Assembly (NCBI GenBank): GCA_002345845.1
Contig: DDWF01000231.1
Location: 1-32,336 of the forward strand
Length of the DNA: 32,336 nucleotides
Direction of reading: 5' to 3'
Origin: Betaproteobacteria bacterium UBA2293
GTDB lineage: Bacteria; Pseudomonadota; Gammaproteobacteria; Burkholderiales; Rhodocyclaceae
Shown here: positions 1 to 7,721 of the stretch, one piece after another
Layout: every line of letters begins with the position of its first letter
Position numbering within the stretch: position 1 is the first letter of the stretch
Translations under genes and position numbers: made by a program
The notes under the pieces: generated by a model
The model's input: only the letters and a program-made list of their open reading frames with translations
What the model was told of the DNA's origin: nothing
Database searches by the model: none

Positions 1-514
1 AGGGCAGGATTTCCTGCTTGCGCTTCAAATCCAGCGCCGCCAGCGGCTCGTCCATCAGCAGGATTTCCGGGCCGACGGCCAGCGCCCGGGCAATGCCGAC
101 ACGCTGGCGCTCGCCGCCGGACAGCGTGTCCGGCTTGCGTGCGAGCAGATGGCCGATGCCGAGCAACTCGATGGCCTGGTCGAGGCCGACCCGTGCGGCG
201 CCGCGACTGCGCTTCTGGCCAAACTGCAGGTTGCCGAGAATGGACAGGTGCGGGAACAGGCTGGCTTCCTGGAAGACGTAGCCGATCGGCCGCTGATGGA
301 TGGGCAGCCAGGTTTTGTCGTCCTGCCAGGTCTGGCCCTTGAAGACGAGGCGGCCGGCCGGCCGTTCCAGGCCGGCCAGGCAGCGCAGCAGCGAGGTCTT
401 GCCCGAGCCGGAATGACCGAACAGCGCGGTGACGCCGCGGCCGGGCAGGTGCAGGTCCACGTCGAGCGTGAAAGCGGGCCAGTCGAGCTGGAAGCGAGCT
501 TCAATCTGTTCCAT
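1..514 (-). CDS. modC: Molybdate ABC transporter ATP-binding protein ModC (partial, N-terminal 171 codons)
   Basis: This is the cytoplasmic ATPase that powers molybdate import through ModB. The visible part contains a Walker A loop (GHSGSGKTS), the ABC signature [10 protein letters not shown] and a Walker B/D-loop [12 protein letters not shown], all in canonical order. The gene runs off the left edge, so the C-terminal TOBE/Mop regulatory domain usual in ModC (family length about 350 aa) cannot be seen. The ATG at 514 lies 1 base after the modB stop, so the two are probably translationally coupled as the last genes of modE-modA-modA-modB-modC. Identity as ModC rather than another ABC ATPase rests on this operon context plus the motifs. 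Confidence 0.93.
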   Translation of the reverse strand, partial: MEQIEARFQLDWPAFTLDVDLHLPGRGVTALFGHSGSGKTSLLRCLAGLERPAGRLVFKGQTWQDDKTWLPIHQRPIGYVFQEASLFPHLSILGNLQFGQKRSRGAARVGLDQAIELLGIGHLLARKPDTLSGGERQRVGIARALAVGPEILLMDEPLAALDLKRKQEILP

Positions 515-515
515 C

Positions 516-1196
516 TCAGGCTCCCCGCTTCGGGCTCGGGCGCCAGGCGTAGAGCGCCAGCAGCACCAGGAAGGAGAAGACCAGCATGACCGCGGCCAGG
601 CGGTGGGCATCCGCGTATTCCAGCGCTTCGACGTGGTCGTAAATCTGCACTGAGGCGACGCGGGTGACGCCGGGAATGTTGCCGCCGATCATCAGCACGA
701 CACCGAATTCGCCGACGGTGTGGGCGAAGGTCAGGATGCCGGCGGTCAGGAAGCCGGGTCTGGCCAGCGGCAGGGCGACCGAGAAGAAGGTGTCGAGCGG
801 CGAGGCGCGCAGCGTCGCGGCGACTTCCAGCGGCCGCTCGCCAATCGCTTCGAAGGCATTCTGCAAGGGCTGCACCATGAACGGGAAGGAATAGAAGACC
901 GAGGCGACGACCAGTCCCCAGAAGGTGAAGGGCAGCGTGCCCAGGCCGAGCGCCTGGGTCATCTGACCGACTGGTCCATTCGGCCCCATCATCAGCAGCA
1001 GGTAGAAGCCGAGTACCGAAGGGGGCAAGACCAGCGGCAGCGCGACGACGGCGCCGATCGGGCCTTTCCAGCGGGACTGCGTGCGCGCCAGCCACCAGGC
1101 GGCAGGGGTGCCGATCACGAACAGGATCAGCGTGGTGATGCCGGCAAGGCGTGCGGTCAGCCAGATTGCCTGCAGGTCGCCATCAGTGAGCAGCAT
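516..1196 (-). CDS. modB: Molybdate ABC transporter permease ModB
   Basis: A 226-aa integral inner-membrane permease that forms the molybdate channel and contacts ModC. It has about five hydrophobic segments. The EAA-type coupling loop is seen as [15 protein letters not shown] followed by [10 protein letters not shown] at roughly residues 125-150, as in ModB/CysT-type permeases. The segment [14 protein letters not shown] near residue 55 is typical of ModB. Length matches the family (about 220-230 aa). It starts 15 bases after the modA stop and ends 1 base before modC. Confidence 0.95.
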   Translation of the reverse strand: MLLTDGDLQAIWLTARLAGITTLILFVIGTPAAWWLARTQSRWKGPIGAVVALPLVLPPSVLGFYLLLMMGPNGPVGQMTQALGLGTLPFTFWGLVVASVFYSFPFMVQPLQNAFEAIGERPLEVAATLRASPLDTFFSVALPLARPGFLTAGILTFAHTVGEFGVVLMIGGNIPGVTRVASVQIYDHVEALEYADAHRLAAVMLVFSFLVLLALYAWRPSPKRGA

Positions 1197-1211
1197 GCTG
1201 GGTCTCCTCGC

Positions 1212-1982
1212 TTACTTGCCGCTGCTTTCGCCGGGCAGCACGAAACCGTACCTGGTCATCGTCGCGCGCGCCGCTTTGCTCTTCATGTAGTCGGCAAAAC
1301 GCCTGGCGCCGGCATTGCCGGCGGCACGTTTGGTGATGATGAAGCCCTGCGCCAGCGGCGCATGCAGGTTTTCCGGAATCAACCAGTAGCCGCCCTTGTC
1401 GGCGAGGGCCGGATTGAGGGCCAGTGCCAGGGCGATGATGCCGACCTGGGCATTGCCGGTTTGCACGAATTGCGCCGTGTGGGCGATGTTTTCGCCATAG
1501 ACCAGCTTGCGCTCAACCTTGTCCCACAGCCCGATGGCGCGCAATGCTTCCTCGGCGCGCTTGCCGTAAGGGGCATGCTTGGGATTGGCGATGGCGATGC
1601 GGGCGATCTTCGGGTCGCTCAGGCTGTCCAGCGTCATCTTGCTGGCATCCAGGCTCTGGCTCCACAACACGAGGCGGCCGAAAGCGTAGGGCATCACTGC
1701 CGAGGCGCCATGGCCGGCCTTGACCAGCTGTTCGGCAAAAGCTATGTCGGCCGAGAAGTACAGGTCATACGGCGCGCCCTGCTGAATTTGCGTATGGAAC
1801 TTGCCGGATGAGCCATAAACGACCTCGATCTGCTCCTTGGGGTTCTCAGCCTTGAATTGGGTGACGATTTCGTCCATGGCGAACTTGAGGTCGGCGGCGG
1901 CGGCGATGGTGACTTTTTCCGCCTGGGCGGCGCCGGCGGCGAAGATGGCGCAGGCGAGCAGCAATGATTTGAGCAGTTTCAT
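1212..1982 (-). CDS. modA: Periplasmic molybdate-binding protein ModA (copy 1)
   Basis: A 256-aa periplasmic substrate-binding protein that delivers molybdate or tungstate to ModBC. I chose the ATG at 1982, which gives a clean signal peptide (MKLLKSLLLACAIFAAGAAQA); the longer frame would need a TTG at 1997. The mature protein begins with the ModA-typical TIAAAADLKFAMDEI, followed by YGSSGKF (oxyanion-binding serines) and GAPYDLYFSAD. It is the second of two consecutive modA-like genes and is clearly diverged from its neighbour, for example AAADL against AVAANF in the first ligand loop. It may differ from that paralogue in affinity or anion preference; that is inference. Confidence 0.93.
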   Translation of the reverse strand: MKLLKSLLLACAIFAAGAAQAEKVTIAAAADLKFAMDEIVTQFKAENPKEQIEVVYGSSGKFHTQIQQGAPYDLYFSADIAFAEQLVKAGHGASAVMPYAFGRLVLWSQSLDASKMTLDSLSDPKIARIAIANPKHAPYGKRAEEALRAIGLWDKVERKLVYGENIAHTAQFVQTGNAQVGIIALALALNPALADKGGYWLIPENLHAPLAQGFIITKRAAGNAGARRFADYMKSKAARATMTRYGFVLPGESSGK

Positions 1983-2000
1983 GGTGATTGCCTTCAATGA

Positions 2001-3591
<1,591 letters not shown>

Positions 3592-3597
3592 GTTGAT

Positions 3598-3625
3598 CTC
3601 GTAATGTTGTTGTCTATATAACGAT
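3598..3625 (-). promoter_or_regulatory. Putative ModE operator upstream of modE
   Basis: A TATATAACGAT half-site at 3615-3625 matches the published ModE half-site TATnTAACGAT. Six bases away, at the spacing expected for ModE (11-6-11), lies a weaker partner CTCGTAATGTT that agrees at 6 of 10 defined positions. It sits just upstream of the modE start, where a repressor would block the operon. Match was judged by eye. Confidence 0.55.
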
Positions 3626-3689
3626 AACGATGTTACCGAAAAAATCATTGGCGCTATGGTTGTTTGTAAATAGCATGGTTCATTACATT

Positions 3690-3703
3690 GTCGGAGGTCC
3701 GAC
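3690..3703. promoter_or_regulatory. Short perfect inverted repeat in the modE/molbindin intergenic region
   Basis: GTCGGA-GG-TCCGAC is a perfect 6-bp dyad between the divergent modE and molbindin genes. It may be an operator for another regulator. No T-run follows, so it is not a convincing terminator. Confidence 0.3.
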
Positions 3704-3719
3704 AGAAAACGTTAGTTAC

Positions 3720-3730
3720 ATCGGTATATA
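3720..3730 (+). promoter_or_regulatory. Putative ModE half-site upstream of the molbindin gene
   Basis: ATCGGTATATA matches the left ModE half-site consensus ATCGnTATATA exactly. It lies 42 bases before the molbindin ATG. The expected right half six bases further on is not recognisable, so only half an operator is seen. Confidence 0.45.
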
Positions 3731-3772
3731 GCGAAAAGCGGGCCAGTTACCAACCCGTTCAAGGAGAAGGTC

Positions 3773-4201
3773 ATGCAAGTCAGCGCCCGCAATGCTTTTG
3801 CCGGAAAAATCACCGCCGTCACCGATGGGGTGGTCAATGCCGAAGTCGAACTGACCACAGCCGGGGGTGACCGGATTGTCGCAATCGTGACAGAGGGTAG
3901 TGTTCAGGCGCTCGGCCTGGTCGTCGGCAAGGCGGTGGTCGCCTACGTCAAGGCGCCGTGGGTGATGCTGCTGGCCGGGACGCGCGACGTCCATTTCTCG
4001 GCGCGCAACCAGCTCACCGGGATAGTCAGCGAAGTGCACAAGGGCGCCGTCAATACCGAGGTGGCGATTCTGCTGCCGGGCGGGACGACGGTGTTTTCCG
4101 TCGTCACCAACGAGGCGGTGATGGAACTGGGTCTAAAGCCCGGCGTCGAGGCGACGGCCCTGATCAAGGCCAGTCACGTGGTGCTCGGCGTGTCGGCCTG
4201 A
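3773..4201 (+). CDS. Molbindin-type protein with two Mop/TOBE domains
   Basis: A 142-aa cytoplasmic protein made of two Mop domains in tandem. Each opens with SARNxxxGxI/V (SARNAFAGKI at 4-13, SARNQLTGIV near 76-85) and continues with a V(V/N)xEV strand and VTxxxVxxLGL. Such di-Mop proteins (ModG-like) bind several molybdate anions at subunit interfaces and are thought to store or buffer molybdenum. There is no DNA-binding domain, unlike the neighbouring ModE, whose C-terminal half it resembles. Translation starts at an ATG behind a strong AAGGAGAAGG site. Divergent from modE, it probably answers to the same Mo signal. The name modG is possible but not assigned. Confidence 0.9.
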   Translation: MQVSARNAFAGKITAVTDGVVNAEVELTTAGGDRIVAIVTEGSVQALGLVVGKAVVAYVKAPWVMLLAGTRDVHFSARNQLTGIVSEVHKGAVNTEVAILLPGGTTVFSVVTNEAVMELGLKPGVEATALIKASHVVLGVSA

Positions 4202-4208
4202 CGTTCAG

Positions 4209-5384
4209 TCAGCGCGGCAGCAGTTGCGCCAGTGCCGTCAGCAACGCCTGGATGTCGGCCTTGCTGTTGTAGCCCTGCAGCGAGATGCGGATGAACTTGC
4301 GTCCGTGCCATTCGAGCAGCGGTACTTCGACCCGGTACTCGTCGTACAGCCGCGCCTGTAGCGTGGCGACTTCGACGTCAACCGGCAGTTCGGCTACGGC
4401 CATCTGGGCGAAGCGTCCGGCTTCCGGCGGGTAGCAGGGCGGCAGGCCGGTGAGCGCGGCGATCTCGTCGAGCAGGCGCCGCAGCCGTTCATGGCAGGCG
4501 GCACCGACTTCCGGCCAGCGGTAGCGGGCCATGAAGTCGAGCGCGGCCGGTACCGCCAGCGCGGCGGACGGGTCGTGCGTGCCGGTCCATTGCAACTGGT
4601 CGATGAAGCGCGAACCGGTTGTCCCCAGTGGTGAGCCGCCGCTGTCCCAGCTGACCACCAGCGGTGCAAGTCGTTCCTGGCGGTCGCGCCTGGCATATAG
4701 GAACGCGGCGCTCTTCGGCGCCAGCGCCCATTTGTGCAGATTGCCGACGACGAAATCGGCGTCGAGCCGGTTCAGGTCCAGCGGTAACTGGCCGACCGAA
4801 TGGGCAGCATCAACGATCGTCGTCAGCCCGGCGGCACGCGCCCGGGCACAGATGGCCTCGACCGGCAGACGCTGGGCCGTCGGCGAGGTGATGTGGCTGA
4901 CGAAGATCGCCCGCGTGCGCGGCGTCACGCCTTGCCAGAGGCGCTCGAGCAGTGCGTCGGCTGTCGCCGCCAGCGGCAGCGGCTGACGCACGTACTGCGC
5001 GCCGGAAGCGGCACAGGCGGCGAGCCAGGCGCGTTCGCAGGCACCGTATTCGTGATCGCAGCTAAGCACTTCGTCGCCGGCTTGCAGGCGTAGCGAGCGG
5101 GCGAGCAGATTGACGCCGAAGGTGGCATTCGGGATATAGACCAGGTCGTCGGTGGCGGCGCCGAGGTAGCGGGCCAGCGTTTGCCGGGCGGAGTGCATCA
5201 GTTCGGCGAAGTCGCGCGCCAGGAACTTGACCGGCTGGCGCTCCAGCCGCTCCTGCCATTGCTGGCGGGCAGCGAAAACCGGCCGCGGCGTGGCGCCGAA
5301 GGAGCCGTGATTGAAGAAATGCACCGTCGGGTCAAGCAGGAATAGCGGCTTCAGCGCCGCGGCGTCGGGAAGCGGCAATGTCAT
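4209..5384 (-). CDS. PLP-dependent class V aminotransferase (isopenicillin-N-epimerase-like)
   Basis: A 391-aa fold-type I PLP enzyme related to the isopenicillin N epimerase / cysteine desulfurase branch. Evidence: N-terminal FFNHGSFGATP substrate/phosphate loop; VDAAHSVGQ with the Asp that pairs with the PLP ring (about D192); and GNLHKW with the likely Schiff-base lysine (about K218). A cysteine-desulfurase-type catalytic Cys loop is not evident, so this is unlikely to be NifS. The ATG at 5384 follows the upstream stop by 7 bases; a GTG at 5417 would overlap that gene. As the last gene of the ferredoxin-nifZ-flavodoxin operon it probably has a role linked to nitrogen fixation, but its substrate cannot be read from the sequence. 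Confidence 0.85.
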   Translation of the reverse strand: MTLPLPDAAALKPLFLLDPTVHFFNHGSFGATPRPVFAARQQWQERLERQPVKFLARDFAELMHSARQTLARYLGAATDDLVYIPNATFGVNLLARSLRLQAGDEVLSCDHEYGACERAWLAACAASGAQYVRQPLPLAATADALLERLWQGVTPRTRAIFVSHITSPTAQRLPVEAICARARAAGLTTIVDAAHSVGQLPLDLNRLDADFVVGNLHKWALAPKSAAFLYARRDRQERLAPLVVSWDSGGSPLGTTGSRFIDQLQWTGTHDPSAALAVPAALDFMARYRWPEVGAACHERLRRLLDEIAALTGLPPCYPPEAGRFAQMAVAELPVDVEVATLQARLYDEYRVEVPLLEWHGRKFIRISLQGYNSKADIQALLTALAQLLPR

Positions 5385-5391
5385 CGCGGCC

Positions 5392-5913
5392 TCAGGCGTC
5401 GGGGTGGGCAGTGGCAAACCAGCCGTCCAGCGCCGCTACATCCGGGCGCAGTTCGCAGGCCAGGCCGCCGGTGAATTCGCGCCAGGCCGGCAGCCACTTC
5501 TCGCGGACGATGACCAGCGTCGGGATGTCGCGGCTCATGATCTCCAGCATTTCGCTGGCGAAGCCTTCGCCGCCGGCTTCCATGCCGGAGAAGCGGTTGA
5601 AGACGGCGAGGTCGGCACCTTCCTCGACGATCCGGCGGAGGACGATGCTGGCGTCGGCCAGCCCCTGCGGGTCAACAGTGCATGAGGTCGATTGGCGGCC
5701 GAGATTCTGCGAAATGCCATAACGCTGGCCGTTGGCCAGATCGATCAGGCTGACGCTGCAACCGCTGTCGGTCTGACACATCTCCTGGGCCAGCCCACGC
5801 ACGCACAGACCGCGGCGCTGCAGGCCGGCGATGAAGGCGTGCAGCACGCGGTCGGCGCTCTCGCCGTCGGCAGGAACGAGGGCGGCGATGGTGGGCGAAC
5901 CGGGTGCGGTCAT
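5392..5913 (-). CDS. DUF2478 family protein
   Basis: A 173-aa cytoplasmic protein with the pattern of DUF2478, a family often found beside molybdenum transport or nif genes. It begins IAALVPADGESADRVLHAFI and has Cys-rich central sequence (EMCQTDSGCSVSL, then STSC), followed by LAVFNRFSGMEAGGEGF and LVIVREKWLPAWREF. The layout is NTPase-like (alternating strands and helices) but no true P-loop GxxxxGK[ST] is present. The start lies 60 bases after the 101-aa gene and the stop 7 bases before the aminotransferase. Function is unknown; placement suggests nif or Mo metabolism. Confidence 0.78.
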   Translation of the reverse strand: MTAPGSPTIAALVPADGESADRVLHAFIAGLQRRGLCVRGLAQEMCQTDSGCSVSLIDLANGQRYGISQNLGRQSTSCTVDPQGLADASIVLRRIVEEGADLAVFNRFSGMEAGGEGFASEMLEIMSRDIPTLVIVREKWLPAWREFTGGLACELRPDVAALDGWFATAHPDA

Positions 5914-5973
5914 GGCAGGCTGAAGATGATGACGAAACCCCGGATTGTAGGCGTTCGCCGCCCGTACCGCCGC

Positions 5974-6279
5974 TCAGGCGTCGAAATGCAGCGCCAGGCT
6001 GGCCAGCACCTTGGGTAGCGGCAGGTTTTCCTCGGATTCGAGGATGCCCGGCACCGGGTGCGGGTACTCGTAGAAGATGCCATAGGTGCCGGCGCGCTGG
6101 CCGTGGCGGTAGACATGGGCGCGCAGGCTGGTCAGTTCGATATGGCGCAGGGTGACGATGTCCGGATCGACGCCGTCGTCGGGGGCTATGTCGCAGGCCT
6201 GGGCGACGCGTTCATCGAGTGAGACGAGGACACGGCGGATGTCGCGGGATTTGGGCGAGGCCCAGGGATTGACGTTCAT
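5974..6279 (-). CDS. Conserved hypothetical protein of a nif-type operon
   Basis: A 101-aa soluble protein I do not recognise. The ATG at 6279 overlaps the flavodoxin stop by four bases (ATGA), which implies translational coupling and argues for a real gene. It starts MNVNPWASPKSRDIRRVL and contains HIELTSLRAHVYRHGQRAG and YGIFYEYPHPVPG. There are no membrane segments and no Cys pair for a cluster; a single Cys lies near residue 28. Sitting between a NifF-like flavodoxin and DUF2478, it is probably an accessory factor for nitrogen fixation. That is inferred from context only. Confidence 0.75.
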   Translation of the reverse strand: MNVNPWASPKSRDIRRVLVSLDERVAQACDIAPDDGVDPDIVTLRHIELTSLRAHVYRHGQRAGTYGIFYEYPHPVPGILESEENLPLPKVLASLALHFDA

Positions 6280-6809
6280 GGCAGCAGCTCCGGTTTGATC
6301 TGTTCGAGCCAGGTGTCGATGCGGCTTTCGGTGAGCAGCCCCTGGTGGTGCTGGTCGATGGCCAGGCCGAGGAACTCGTCGCCGTCCACCGCCTTCGATT
6401 CGGCAAAGTCGTAGCCGGCCGTCGGCCATCTGCCGACAACGCGGGCGCCTCCGGCGACGAAGGCATCGTGCAGGATGCCGATGGCGTCCACGAACTCGTT
6501 CTCGTACTTCTTTTGGTCGCCGAGGCCGAAGATGGCGATGGTCTTGCCGGTCAGATCGGCACCGGCCAACTGCGGCAGGAATTCCTCCCAGCTCGGCTGG
6601 CTGAGGCCGGTCGATTCGCCCGGCAGCTCACCGTCGCCGAGCGTCGGGCTGCCGACAATCAGTGCATCCCAGGCGAGAAACTGCTCCAGCGTCGTCCGCC
6701 CGATATTGACCGGCGCCGCGGCTTCCTCGCCGAGTTTCTTGGCGATCTGCTTGGCCACCAGCCGCGTGCGGCCGGTGTCGGTGCCGAAGAAGATGCCGAT
6801 GCGGGCCAT
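6276..6809 (-). CDS. nifF: Flavodoxin (NifF type)
   Basis: A 177-aa FMN electron carrier. The FMN phosphate loop is GTDTGRTR (residues 9-16), followed by a 50s loop SPTLGDGELPGES and a 90s loop GLGDQKKYENEFVDA carrying the flavin-stacking region, as in long-chain flavodoxins. The length and the WEEFLPQLAGADLTGKTIAIFGLGD region match NifF proteins, which pass electrons to nitrogenase Fe protein. It begins 6 bases after nifZ and overlaps the next gene by four bases, in an operon preceded by a NifA/sigma-54 promoter. The NifF role rests on context plus family. Confidence 0.9.
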   Translation of the reverse strand: MARIGIFFGTDTGRTRLVAKQIAKKLGEEAAAPVNIGRTTLEQFLAWDALIVGSPTLGDGELPGESTGLSQPSWEEFLPQLAGADLTGKTIAIFGLGDQKKYENEFVDAIGILHDAFVAGGARVVGRWPTAGYDFAESKAVDGDEFLGLAIDQHHQGLLTESRIDTWLEQIKPELLP

Positions 6810-6815
6810 GGCGAC

Positions 6816-7085
6816 TCAGGCGGTGACCGGTTCGACCTGCGTCAGTTCTTCCGGCAGGCAGCCGACCGGGGCGCCGAGGCTGCCGTCCGGGCCATTCTCG
6901 AACTGGACCAGATAGACTTCCTGCGTCTCGTCCATCTCGGCGACGCCGAAGTGGATGACCACGCCGCGCATGCCGGCCGGGGCGATCAGGCCTTCCTCGT
7001 CGTCGACGCCGGGCATGCCGCCATCGTTGAGGATGTCTTCGGCGGCGAAGATCATGTCACCGACCTGGTAGTGGATCTTGTCCAT
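6816..7085 (-). CDS. nifZ: NifZ family protein
   Basis: An 89-aa protein with the NifZ domain: VGDMIFAAEDILNDGGMPG, then a Gly-rich turn (PAGMRGVVIHFG), a strand EVYLVQFE and the ending VGCLPEEL, matching the NifZ pattern NDGxxPG...G.RGxV...YxVxF...VGC..EEL. NifZ helps mature the P-cluster of the MoFe protein in characterised diazotrophs. I chose ATG 7085 (4 bases after the ferredoxin stop). An ATG at 7103 would add six residues and overlap the ferredoxin gene; neither has a strong ribosome site. It is shorter than many NifZ proteins (about 100-150 aa). Confidence 0.85.
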   Translation of the reverse strand: MDKIHYQVGDMIFAAEDILNDGGMPGVDDEEGLIAPAGMRGVVIHFGVAEMDETQEVYLVQFENGPDGSLGAPVGCLPEELTQVEPVTA

Positions 7086-7089
7086 GATC

Positions 7090-7419
7090 TCAGGCCCAGA
7101 CATCGGCGGGCGCCAGCAGGCGCTCGACCGGCTGATCGAAGAGCAGATGCTCGTCGATGATGGTGCCGACGTCCTCCGGCTTGACGCCGGTGTACATCAC
7201 ACCTTCCGGATAGACGAGGACGCTCGGGCCGAGGTGGCAGGGGCCGAGGCAGCCGGTGTTGGTCAGCTGGTAACCGGAGGCCCACAGGTTACGGGCGGTG
7301 AATTCGTCGGAGAAGGCCTGCCAGGTGCTGGCGCAGGCTTTTTCCTGGCAGGAGCTGCGCGGATGGCCGGACGGGCGGCCCTGGACGCAGACGAGAACGT
7401 GTTTCTTCGGTTTGGGCAT
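7090..7419 (-). CDS. Thioredoxin-fold [2Fe-2S] ferredoxin (nif-associated)
   Basis: A 109-aa [2Fe-2S] protein of the Shethna/thioredoxin-like type. The four ligands follow the family pattern C-x12-C (C11 and C24) and C-x3-C (GCLGPC), with CHLGPSVLVYPEGVMYTGV after them. An additional Cys (C29) is present. The ATG at 7419 follows an AGGAGA ribosome site. It is the first gene of the minus-strand operon and lies directly behind a sigma-54 promoter with a NifA site. It probably carries electrons in nitrogen fixation or assembly, in the manner of nif-linked 2Fe-2S ferredoxins. Confidence 0.92.
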   Translation of the reverse strand: MPKPKKHVLVCVQGRPSGHPRSSCQEKACASTWQAFSDEFTARNLWASGYQLTNTGCLGPCHLGPSVLVYPEGVMYTGVKPEDVGTIIDEHLLFDQPVERLLAPADVWA

Positions 7420-7448
7420 GGGAATCTCCTGGTTGACGCCCTTCCCAT

Positions 7449-7464
7449 TGCAAGGGCGATGCCA
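7449..7464 (-). promoter_or_regulatory. Sigma-54 (-24/-12) promoter of the ferredoxin-nifZ-nifF operon
   Basis: On the minus strand the bases read TGGCAT-CGCCC-TTGCA, matching the sigma-54 consensus TGGCAC-N5-TTGCA except for one base. The invariant GG and GC doublets are correctly spaced. It ends 30 bases before the ferredoxin ATG. Confidence 0.88.
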
Positions 7465-7508
7465 GCCGCAAAGTCTCGTCAATTCAGTGACTTGGCGTAA
7501 CGGCGGCC

Positions 7509-7524
7509 TGTCGTGTTTACGACA
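7509..7524 (-). promoter_or_regulatory. NifA upstream activator site (TGT-N10-ACA)
   Basis: TGTCGTGTTTACGACA is an exact TGT-N10-ACA motif and also a perfect TGTCGT/ACGACA dyad. It is centred about 60 bases upstream of the -24/-12 element, within the usual range for NifA enhancer sites. Confidence 0.85.
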
Positions 7525-7590
7525 AACAGGCTTGATCCGACAGCGAAGCCGACGGTGCTGTTGTTGTGCCGGTACAACATTGTAAATTTC

Positions 7591-7612
7591 GGTAATGAGA
7601 ATAGTTGCTATT
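7591..7612 (+). promoter_or_regulatory. Possible Fur box upstream of the TonB receptor operon
   Basis: The sequence GGTAATGAGAATAGTTGCTA resembles the left part of Fur boxes (TGAGAAT close to TGATAAT), but the right half is poorly conserved. It is proposed mainly because the downstream genes look iron-related. Confidence 0.3.
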
Positions 7613-7721
7613 TGCACAACTCCGTATTTACAATTCGCCCCGAGCAGATTCATCAACAATTCGCCCAGCCAGCCAGGTTCCGTACCAAGCCAGCCACGCC
7701 AAAAGATTCAGGGGGTTTATC

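Larger units (their letters stand above)
7420..7721. other. Divergent intergenic region between nif-type operon and iron-uptake operon
   Basis: This 302-base region has no gene. Its left half holds the sigma-54 promoter and NifA site for the minus-strand operon. Its right half, more AT-rich, presumably holds the promoter for the TonB receptor operon, including a possible Fur-like site around 7591-7612. Confidence 0.7.

Noticed and set aside
720..1811. Plus-strand frame across modB and modA
   Set aside because: Shadow of the mod operon; no ribosome site or recognisable domain.
4209..5384. NifS-type cysteine desulfurase
   Set aside because: Although a class V aminotransferase in a nif-type operon, the sequence resembles isopenicillin-N-epimerase-like members and lacks an evident catalytic Cys loop.
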